Below the pieces are notes generated by a model. That model ran no database searches, had not been told where the DNA came from, and worked only from the letters and a program-made list of their open reading frames with translations. Below, in pieces: positions 14,216-19,616 of a DNA stretch of 19,616 nucleotides. Every line of letters begins with the position of its first letter. Position 1 is the first letter of the stretch. Source of the stretch: Planctomycetota bacterium. GTDB lineage: Bacteria; Planctomycetota; Phycisphaerae; UBA1845; CAIVHJ01. The stretch is from the NCBI GenBank assembly GCA_022573485.1, contig JACZTW010000022.1, forward strand, positions 1 to 19,616. Direction: 5' to 3'. Position numbers and translations under genes: made by a program.

Positions 14216-14674
14216 TCAACTTTCAATCAAGTATCCCGCTTCGCGCCAAGCGCGGATGCCGCCGTCCATGCTGATGACATTGCTGTAGCCCATCTTCTGC
14301 AAATTGTCCGCGGCGAGGGCCGAGCGATATCCGCCGCCGCAGTACAGCACGATCTCGGTGGTGGTGTCCGGGACGGCCTGCTCGATGTCGCGCTCGATGA
14401 CACCCTTGCCCAGATGCGCCGCGCCGGGCAGGTGCCCGGCGGCGTACTCGCGCTCTTCACGGACGTCCACGAGAAAAAACTTCTCACCGGCGTCGAGCCT
14501 CGGCTTCACGTCGGCGACGGTACACTCGGTGATTCTCGACTTGGCGTCGTTGACGAGCTTCAGGAATTCGGATGCGTGTTTGGCGATAGCGCGATCCTCC
14601 ACCGCTCCATTTACACGCAAACACACGAGTTTGTCAAAGGGTGAAAATGCGGAGCGTTGGCGGCGACGCGGCAT
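14216..14674 (-). CDS. Rhodanese-like sulfurtransferase domain protein
   Basis: A single rhodanese domain (about residues 50-148). It shows the features of sulfane-sulfur carriers: FFLVDVREEREYAAGHLPGAAHL near the N-terminus of the domain, and the active-site loop Y-CGGGYRS with Cys112, which takes up persulfide, closed by the loop arginine. Length is that of stand-alone rhodaneses apart from an extended N-terminus. The start is uncertain: ATG 14674 has no clear ribosome site, and GTG codons about 17 or 25 codons later are equally plausible. A dispersed palindrome (14679-14696) abuts the proposed start. Its neighbours are a receiver-like protein and, two genes upstream, a methionine sulfoxide reductase. 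Confidence 0.87.
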   Translation of the reverse strand: MPRRRQRSAFSPFDKLVCLRVNGAVEDRAIAKHASEFLKLVNDAKSRITECTVADVKPRLDAGEKFFLVDVREEREYAAGHLPGAAHLGKGVIERDIEQAVPDTTTEIVLYCGGGYRSALAADNLQKMGYSNVISMDGGIRAWREAGYLIES

Positions 14675-14678
14675 TCGA

Positions 14679-14696
14679 GGTCCGCCGCGGCGGATC
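14679..14696. repeat. Dispersed palindrome GATCCGCCGCGGCGGACC, copy 2
   Basis: An exact reverse-complement copy of the 18 bases at 4225-4242, lying 4 bases upstream of the proposed rhodanese ATG. Confidence 0.7.
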
Positions 14697-14716
14697 GGCC
14701 GGGCGCCGCTGGAGGA

Positions 14717-14956
14717 TCAATCTTTGTTCTCAGCGCGTTCGCGGGCTGCCGCTTCGAGAGAGAATAGGAAGTACTTCAATTCGACCCGCCAAGTTGCGAG
14801 GGCGTCCTCGATGTGCCGCCGGCTGTCGAGAATCGACGCGTGGATGATCCGCGTTTCTTCGATCAATGGCGACAGCGTCGCCTGTTGCTCCGGCGGCAAC
14901 TCCGCTGTTTTGTCGAGAAGTTCCTGCAATCGTGTGTGGTATTCATCGTTCGTCAT
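14717..14956 (-). CDS. Small helical hypothetical protein
   Basis: A 79-residue, mostly helical and charged protein (MTNDEYHTRLQELLDK…) with no signal peptide, membrane segment or metal motif. The ATG at 14956 follows GGGGG by 7 bases. An extension to 15067 would add 37 residues of unconvincing sequence. It lies 42 bases upstream of the rhodanese gene on the same strand and may be co-transcribed. I do not recognise the family; a DUF4404-like small helical protein is one possibility. Confidence 0.65.
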   Translation of the reverse strand: MTNDEYHTRLQELLDKTAELPPEQQATLSPLIEETRIIHASILDSRRHIEDALATWRVELKYFLFSLEAAARERAENKD

Positions 14957-15057
14957 ACAGCTACCCCCGAACCAAGCGTAGGATACACGACGCAAGATAG
15001 GGCTCTTGGTGGGCTTATGGGGGTGAAGATGGGAAATCTGTAGCGGAACGGAGGGAA

Positions 15058-15525
15058 CTACTTGCACCTAAGCCCGGCGGCGGCCAATACGCGCTGCAAG
15101 CCGGCGACGTCGGTTTCATCGAACGAGCCCACGTCAAAGCTGTCGAGATCGAGCACGCCGATCGGCGCGCCGCCTGCATCGTGAATCGGCAGCACGACTT
15201 CAGAGCGATCTTTCGGATCGCAGGCAATATAGTTTTCGCCGAGTTCCTTGACGTCGCGCACAATCAACGCCGCGTCGTCGCGAAAAGCCCGCCCGCAGGC
15301 GCCGTGCAGGCTGATCGGCGAACAGGCCGGCTTGTCCCGACGGGGGCCCAGCACCATTTCCTCCCGCTCCGCAACGTAGAGGTAAAATCCAACCCACGAA
15401 ACGCCGGTATCTTGCAAGTGCTCCCACAACCGGTCAACGACGGTTTGCATACGACGGTCACGTCCCGCATCGGGCGACAGACTCTTCGCAACCGTTGCTG
15501 CGACCGTTCCGTAGTCTCGCATCAT
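15058..15525 (-). CDS. msrC: Free methionine-(R)-sulfoxide reductase (GAF domain)
   Basis: A 155-residue GAF-domain enzyme that reduces free L-methionine-(R)-sulfoxide, part of oxidative damage repair. It shows the family signature WVGFYL (44-49), VLGPRRDKPAC (C68), HGACG (C77), YIACD (C102) and PIGVLDLDS. The three cysteines match the catalytic and resolving set of the family. The start chosen is the first of two ATGs at 15525, with GGGA upstream. It gives the usual distance to the WVGFYL motif, while ATG 15567 would add 14 residues. It heads a minus-strand run with the small helical protein, rhodanese and receiver. Confidence 0.88.
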   Translation of the reverse strand: MMRDYGTVAATVAKSLSPDAGRDRRMQTVVDRLWEHLQDTGVSWVGFYLYVAEREEMVLGPRRDKPACSPISLHGACGRAFRDDAALIVRDVKELGENYIACDPKDRSEVVLPIHDAGGAPIGVLDLDSFDVGSFDETDVAGLQRVLAAAGLRCK

Positions 15526-15619
15526 GGAGATTCCCGCATCGTGCAGAATGGATTTCCCGCAATCCATTTTCGAGACCCGGTCCCGAGCAGCCCACGCGGA
15601 TCCTCAGACGGTGTAACGC

Positions 15620-15721
15620 CCTCAATCGCATTGAGGTCGCGCGCGCTATAACGCGAAGCGTCCTCACTCTTCGTAAGTCCGCTCGGGCTGACGCCCGCGG
15701 TTCGTTGGAGGGTGAGGACGC
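15620..15721. repeat. Nested inverted repeats downstream of groEL
   Basis: A 10-base perfect inverted repeat (GCGTCCTCAC at 15658-15667 with GTGAGGACGC at 15712-15721) encloses a second hairpin, CGGGC-TGAC-GCCCG (15684-15697). A third, CCTCAAT-CGC-ATTGAGG, lies at 15620-15636. It begins 25 bases beyond the groEL stop. It may be a 3'-end structure for groEL or a REP-like repeat; no U-run is present. Confidence 0.55.
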
Positions 15722-15745
15722 ACGCAACAACGTCGGACGCGAGGA

Positions 15746-17410
15746 CTACATCATGCCGCCCATGCCCCCCATCCCGCCCATGCCGCCCATGCCTCCGGGA
15801 GGCCCTGCGGGAACCTTTTCGTCCTTCTCTTTGATTTCGCTGATGATCGCGTCGGTGGTCAACAGCAGTGATGCCACGCTCACCGCGTTCTGCAGCGCCA
15901 CGCGCTCGACCTTGGTCGGCACGATCACGCCCATCTTGATCATGTCGCCGTATTCGTGCGTCATGGCGTTGTATCCGTAATTCTTGTCTTTGCTCTGGGC
16001 GACCTTCATGGCCACGATCGAAGCATCCTGCCCGGCGTTGTGCGCGATCTGCCGGATCGGAGAACTCAATGCCCGCCGGAGGATATCAACGCCCGTCTTT
16101 TGATCGCCCTTGAGCTTTTTCGCTACCGCGTCCAGTGCGTCGAAGCACCGCAACACCGCCACGCCGCCGCCCGGCAGGATGCCCTCTTCGATGGCGGCCC
16201 GGCAGGCATGCAGCGCGTCTTCAACGCGCGCTTTCTTTTCCTTCATTTCGAGTTCCGTGGCTGCCCCGACGCTGATCTGGGCCACGCCGCCGGAGAGCTT
16301 GGCCAGGCGCTCTTCCAGCTTCTCGCGATCATAGTCGCTGGTTGTCTTTTCGATCTGCGTCTTGATTTGGTCGATCCGGCCCTTGATGGCGGTGGTGCTG
16401 CCGCCGCCCTGAATAATCGTGGTGTTATCCTTGTCGATGGTGACCTTTTTGGCCGACCCGAGATCCTTGAGCTCGGTCTTCTCGAGCGTCAGGCCCAGAT
16501 CCTCGAAAATGGCGGTGCCGCCGGTCAGGACGGCGATGTCGTCCAGCATGGACTTGCGGCGATCGCCGAAGCCCGGCGCCTTGACGGCCGCACATTGCAA
16601 CGTGCCGCGCAGTTTGTTGACCACCAGCGTAGCCAGCGCTTCGCCATCGACGTCCTCAGCGACGATCAGCAGCGGGCGGCCGGCCTTGGCGATCTTCTCC
16701 AGCACCGGCACAATGTCCTTGATGGCGCTGATTTTCTTCTCGAAGATCAGGATGTAGGGCTTTTCGAGCACCACGGTCATGTCTTCGAATTTGTTGACGA
16801 AGTGCGGGCTGATGTAGCCCTTGTCAAACTGCATGCCTTCGACGAGTTCGACAGTGGTTTCCAGGCTCTGGCCTTCCTCGACGGTGATGACGCCGTCCTT
16901 GCCGACCTTGTCCATGGCCCGGGCGATGTGCTTGCCGATCTCGGTATCTTGATTGGCGGCGCACGTGCCGACCTGCGCGACCTGAGTGGCGTTCTTGACG
17001 TCGGTGCTCATCTTTTGCAGTTGTTCCACGACCGCCTCGCAGGCCTTGTCCAGCCCGCGCTTGAGATCCATTTCGTTGGCGCCGGCCGCCACGTTCTTCA
17101 GGCCTTCGTCGAAGATGGCTTCGGCGTAGATGGTGGCCGTCGTGGTGCCGTCGCCCGCCACCGAACTCGTCTTGCTGGCGACTTCCTTGACCATCTGGGC
17201 GCCCATGTTTTCGTAGGGATCTTCCAGTTCGATTTCCTTGGCTACCGTGACGCCGTCCTTGGTGACGGTTGGGGCGCCGAACGACTTTTCGATCACCACA
17301 TTTCGCCCACACGGCCCCAGCGTCCCTTTGACGGCGCGGGCCAACTGCTTGACGCCGCGACGAATCGCCTCATACGCTTCCATATCAAATGCGATTTGCT
17401 TTGCTGCCAT
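15746..17410 (-). CDS. groEL: Chaperonin GroEL (Hsp60)
   Basis: A full-length 554-residue chaperonin that forms the 14-mer folding chamber with GroES and hydrolyses ATP. It shows the nucleotide-binding GDGTTTATI stretch (87-95), KDGVTVAKEI (51-60) and the normal Gly-Met C-terminal tail (repeated GGM ending MM). The equatorial, intermediate and apical regions are collinear with the family and nothing is missing. Start: GAGGAG 6 bases before ATG. It lies 33 bases after the groES stop, separated by a short CCGCC…GGCGG hairpin that could set the groES/groEL ratio. Confidence 0.98.
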   Translation of the reverse strand: MAAKQIAFDMEAYEAIRRGVKQLARAVKGTLGPCGRNVVIEKSFGAPTVTKDGVTVAKEIELEDPYENMGAQMVKEVASKTSSVAGDGTTTATIYAEAIFDEGLKNVAAGANEMDLKRGLDKACEAVVEQLQKMSTDVKNATQVAQVGTCAANQDTEIGKHIARAMDKVGKDGVITVEEGQSLETTVELVEGMQFDKGYISPHFVNKFEDMTVVLEKPYILIFEKKISAIKDIVPVLEKIAKAGRPLLIVAEDVDGEALATLVVNKLRGTLQCAAVKAPGFGDRRKSMLDDIAVLTGGTAIFEDLGLTLEKTELKDLGSAKKVTIDKDNTTIIQGGGSTTAIKGRIDQIKTQIEKTTSDYDREKLEERLAKLSGGVAQISVGAATELEMKEKKARVEDALHACRAAIEEGILPGGGVAVLRCFDALDAVAKKLKGDQKTGVDILRRALSSPIRQIAHNAGQDASIVAMKVAQSKDKNYGYNAMTHEYGDMIKMGVIVPTKVERVALQNAVSVASLLLTTDAIISEIKEKDEKVPAGPPGGMGGMGGMGGMGGMM

Positions 17411-17443
17411 CGTAGTCTCCTCTATCTCCGCCGCTCGGCGGGG

Positions 17444-17743
17444 CTAGCTGTCCAGGACCGCGAGAATGTCGCTCTCATCCATAATGATGTACTCTTCGCC
17501 GCCGACCTTCACTTCGGTGCCGGCGTAGCTGGTGAACAGAACCTCGTCGTTCTTCTTGACCTGCAGCTTGGAACGTTCGCCGCTATCGAGCAGTTTGCCG
17601 TCACCGATGGCTTTGATGAGCCCGCGCTTGGGCTTTTCCTTCGCCGAGTCCGGCAGCACAATGCCGCCCGCGGTCACATCCTCAGCATCGACTCGTTTGA
17701 TGATCACTTTGTCGCCCAGCGGGCGAATTCCCAACTTGGCCAT
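17444..17743 (-). CDS. groES: Co-chaperonin GroES (Hsp10)
   Basis: A 99-residue co-chaperonin that caps the GroEL ring. It shows IRPLGDKVIIKRV at the N-terminus, the mobile loop TAGGIVLPDSAKEKPKRG, and the closing DESDILAVL. Length is typical. The ATG at 17743 has GAGGAG 8 bases upstream; the frame runs on to 17827 but without support. It is the first gene of the groES-groEL operon. Confidence 0.97.
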   Translation of the reverse strand: MAKLGIRPLGDKVIIKRVDAEDVTAGGIVLPDSAKEKPKRGLIKAIGDGKLLDSGERSKLQVKKNDEVLFTSYAGTEVKVGGEEYIIMDESDILAVLDS

Positions 17744-17798
17744 AGTGGCTACTCCTCGAAGTTCGAGTGTCCGAATTGCCTCGATCGATCCAATTAAC

Positions 17799-17823
17799 GC
17801 CCTGCCGACGCCGCCGGCAGGGC
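17799..17823 (-). promoter_or_regulatory. Hairpin in the groES leader
   Basis: GCCCTGCCG and CGGCAGGGC form a 9-base perfect stem with a 7-base loop, 56 bases upstream of the groES ATG. It is a candidate RNA or operator element. It is not the CIRCE (HrcA) sequence, which I could not find. Confidence 0.4.
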
Positions 17824-18199
17824 ACACACTTCTCCCTCAAAGTCGTCTACATGCAATGCCGATGCCACAATCCATCCCACAAGGTTGCGAACCTAATGCA
17901 TTGATACGCAACTCGTTACATAAAAGAGGCGCGACCGAGTGGATTCGAGCCTCTGTCAAAACGGTCGATTGTGTCGCGGCTCTGCCAGAATGACAGCCGG
18001 CGTTTGCACCCGGTGCCCGAGATCGCAAAGTAAGAGCATGCGCAAAACGACGAAGTCTGGGCGCCAGAGCCCACCGTCGGCTTGCCGTTTGGCAGACGCG
18101 CCCAAGTCGCATCAATATCCCGTTGCGTGGCCTGTGCAGTGCGGGAATCATCAAAGCGCTCTCGATCACCGCTGCGGAAATCCCATTTCCAGGCAGAAT
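17824..18199. other. Non-coding region upstream of groES
   Basis: It separates DUF1579 and groES, both on the minus strand. No coding frame stands out. It holds a small palindrome AGGTTGCGAACCT (17882-17894). A TTGACA on the minus strand near 17957 has no -10 partner. The groE promoter must lie here but I cannot place it. Confidence 0.5.
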
Positions 18200-18814
18200 C
18201 TAGCCGGCCCGCACGTAGGTCACTTCAAGTTCCTGGGTCTCCTTGCCGTCCTTGTCGATGTTGTGGATCGTAAAGACGTGCTTGTTATCGTTGATCACTT
18301 TCGTGACCATTCTCACGTTCTTGGGTTGCCCCGTCATTGGACAATCATAGGACGAAGTGTAGGTGAAGACCTTTCCGGAGTCGTCACACGTGCCGTAACT
18401 GACATGGATCATCGTGCCCATGGTATCGCACCACAGGTTGATGTGCTGCTTCTTGGCGTTGTCGTAACCCAACACGCCGAAGCCCTCAAAGGGGAATTCC
18501 TGGGATGAGCTCTTGAACTCCATCTGCAGGAAACGTCCTCCGAGAATCCAAGTGTTCTTGGACACGCCCTGCGAAATTCCGGGTTCGCCGGGACCCATCC
18601 ACATCTTCGTGGTCGTCTTCCATGTGCCCGCCAGCACCTTGAGGTGTTCGTGATGCGCGCCCGGGGCGCCCATTTTCATCATGGTCTCCAGCATGGCATC
18701 CTGGACTGCATCCGAGGCGGATTTCTTTTGATCCTTCTCGTCACCGGCGGACGAATACGCGCTCCACAGACCCAGGCTTGCGAGCACTGCGAACATTGCA
18801 ATCGTCTTCTTCAT
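18200..18814 (-). CDS. Exported DUF1579 family protein
   Basis: A 204-residue protein with a clear signal peptide (MKKTIAMFAVLASLGLWSAYSSAG, cleavage near 23) and a mature DUF1579 beta-barrel-like domain. Family features are HEHLKVLAGTWKTTTKMW (55-72), GRFLQMEF (93-100) and GFGVLGYDNAKKQHINLWCD (111-130). The biochemical function of the family is unknown. The ATG at 18814 follows GGAAGGAG by 7 bases; a start 11 codons upstream is unlikely. It is monocistronic in this window, with a promoter and operator-like palindrome directly upstream. Confidence 0.85.
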   Translation of the reverse strand: MKKTIAMFAVLASLGLWSAYSSAGDEKDQKKSASDAVQDAMLETMMKMGAPGAHHEHLKVLAGTWKTTTKMWMGPGEPGISQGVSKNTWILGGRFLQMEFKSSSQEFPFEGFGVLGYDNAKKQHINLWCDTMGTMIHVSYGTCDDSGKVFTYTSSYDCPMTGQPKNVRMVTKVINDNKHVFTIHNIDKDGKETQELEVTYVRAG

Positions 18815-18857
18815 CACGAAACTCCTTCCAGCTTTGAACGGGAACAATGTTTGGACA

Positions 18858-18875
18858 ATTCGGGCAGGCCCGAAT
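18858..18875. promoter_or_regulatory. Operator-like palindrome at the DUF1579 promoter
   Basis: ATTCGGGC-AG-GCCCGAAT, two perfect 8-base arms. It overlaps the predicted -10 and covers the expected transcription start, a usual place for a repressor site. Confidence 0.45.
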
Positions 18876-18901
18876 ACATAGTCGTATCAAGTAATTGTCA
18901 A
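18873..18901 (-). promoter_or_regulatory. Promoter for the DUF1579 gene
   Basis: Perfect TTGACA (18896-18901), a 17-base spacer and TGTATT (18873-18878) on the minus strand. It leaves a leader of about 50 bases before the ATG. Confidence 0.55.
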
Positions 18902-19098
18902 ATGGCGCGCATGAGGTTCTTCGATCGCCACCCACACTGCACGCCTGCGGACATGGTACCTCATTATCGCTCCAAAGGCCATGCCACGGTGGCCGCGCGG
19001 AGAGGCAATCCCTGCCACCTCAATTCGGCCGACCGCCGAATTCTGGACGCCGTCCGGTGGCCGTTAGTTCTTTGAGCGGAACCACTTAGGCGTGCTCG

Positions 19099-19127
19099 TT
19101 GACTTTTGAGCGTATTTCAAGTTCAAT
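19099..19127 (+). promoter_or_regulatory. Promoter for ispE
   Basis: TTGACT (19099-19104), a 17-base spacer and TTCAAT (19122-19127). Transcription would start near 19134, about 35 bases before the ispE ATG. Confidence 0.5.
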
Positions 19128-19169
19128 AGAGGATAGAGCGGCTGACAGCAGCTTGATGTGGTTCAGTGA

Positions 19170-19616
19170 ATGTCTGGTTTTTGCGGCGACCGTTACTCGG
19201 CCATCGCTCCGGCCAAAATCAACCTTACTTTGCGTGTTTTGGGTCGGCGGGCGGATGGCTACCATGACCTTGAGTCCGTGGTGGCCAAGGTAACTTTGTA
19301 CGATGGGATCGACCTCGTCCTTGGGGACGATCCCGCGATTCAAATAGAATGTACCAACCCTGCCGTACCCACAGATACCCACAATACCATCTGGCGCGCG
19401 ATCGAACTGCTGTCCAATCGCGCGGGGCCTTTGCCGCCGATGCGGGTCCAACTGCACAAGTGCATTCCGCTGGGCGCGGGGCTGGGAGGCGGCAGCAGCG
19501 ACGCGGCTGCGGTCCTGATGTTGCTCAGCCGGCGTCTCGACGGCCGCGTGAGCGATTCCGACTTGGCGCACATCGCCGCCGAGGTCGGCTCGGACGTGTC
19601 CTGCTTCCTGCAGCCG
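19170..19616 (+). CDS. ispE: 4-diphosphocytidyl-2-C-methyl-D-erythritol kinase, 3'-truncated
   Basis: The first 149 codons of the GHMP kinase of the MEP isoprenoid pathway, which phosphorylates CDP-methylerythritol. It shows IAPAKINLTLRVLGRRADGYHDLESV (11-37, with Lys16 at the catalytic-lysine position), CIPLGAGLGGGSSDAAAVL (98-116, the ATP-binding glycine loop and catalytic Asp111) and VGSDVSCFL. The gene runs off the right edge, so the C-terminal half is not seen. The ATG at 19170 directly follows an in-frame TGA, so no longer start is possible; the ribosome site is weak. The minus-strand frame over 19086-19571 is its shadow. Confidence 0.93.
   Translation, partial: MSGFCGDRYSAIAPAKINLTLRVLGRRADGYHDLESVVAKVTLYDGIDLVLGDDPAIQIECTNPAVPTDTHNTIWRAIELLSNRAGPLPPMRVQLHKCIPLGAGLGGGSSDAAAVLMLLSRRLDGRVSDSDLAHIAAEVGSDVSCFLQP

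Larger units (their letters stand above)
18815..19169. other. Intergenic region between DUF1579 and ispE
   Basis: It holds divergent promoters for the two genes, an operator-like palindrome (18858-18875) and a hairpin AATTCGGC-CGACC-GCCGAATT (19022-19042) without a U-run. A 40-codon frame from 18953 has no ribosome site and is not called. Confidence 0.5.

Noticed and set aside
17925..17975. tRNA-like tract (GAGTGGATTCGAGCC) upstream of groES
   Set aside because: It has a TTCGA-like loop but no acceptor, D or anticodon arms in proper order.
18953..19075. Small plus-strand frame between DUF1579 and ispE
   Set aside because: No ribosome site, no recognisable protein, and it overlaps the predicted regulatory region.
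19086..19571. Minus-strand frame opposite ispE
   Set aside because: The plus strand shows the complete IspE motif set in one frame, so this is its shadow.

Overview
The window is a GC-rich bacterial chromosome segment, most likely from a member of the Planctomycetota. That assignment is an inference from the style of the genes (a calcium-site VCBS lipoprotein, a MA-type peptidase, PilZ-rich gene sets) and from the heavy load of short dispersed repeats. No rRNA, tRNA, CRISPR array, transposase or phage gene was seen. The segment starts inside one gene and ends inside ispE.

Layout: bases 1-1309 hold a 3'-truncated unknown gene, a gene remnant and about 0.5 kb of repeat-rich non-coding DNA. Bases 1310-5515 are a minus-strand cluster behind a good sigma70-type promoter: a flippase-like (UPF0104/LPG-synthase TM) membrane protein, three consecutive PilZ proteins that all keep both c-di-GMP binding motifs, and an O6-methylguanine-DNA methyltransferase. 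Bases 5612-8562 hold hflX (interrupted by a frameshift) with its own promoter and a translationally coupled secreted metallopeptidase-like gene. Bases 8741-10357 encode a polytopic GT39/GT83-like glycosyltransferase. On the plus strand, 10718-13730 carries a VCBS/FG-GAP lipoprotein with a cysteine ladder, a nicotinamidase-like hydrolase with an altered active site, and a 2x[4Fe-4S] ferredoxin. Bases 13736-15525 (minus) hold a degenerate receiver domain, a rhodanese, a small helical protein and a free-methionine-(R)-sulfoxide reductase, which together suggest sulfur/redox housekeeping. Bases 15746-17743 are groES-groEL. A DUF1579 secreted protein and the start of ispE close the window.

The most striking signal is not a gene. 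At least eight loci carry short tandem arrays with an exact 7-base period, from five or more unrelated heptamer families. Three more loci carry a 6-base-period family, one gene contains a 12-base array encoding Cys every fourth residue, and two perfect palindromes are dispersed in three and two copies. Several of these lie inside coding regions (hflX, the peptidase, the glycosyltransferase, ogt, the lipoprotein signal peptide), mostly in frame. The hflX frameshift falls exactly at one hexamer array. The window therefore looks like a snapshot of continuing invasion of genes by non-autonomous microrepeats.
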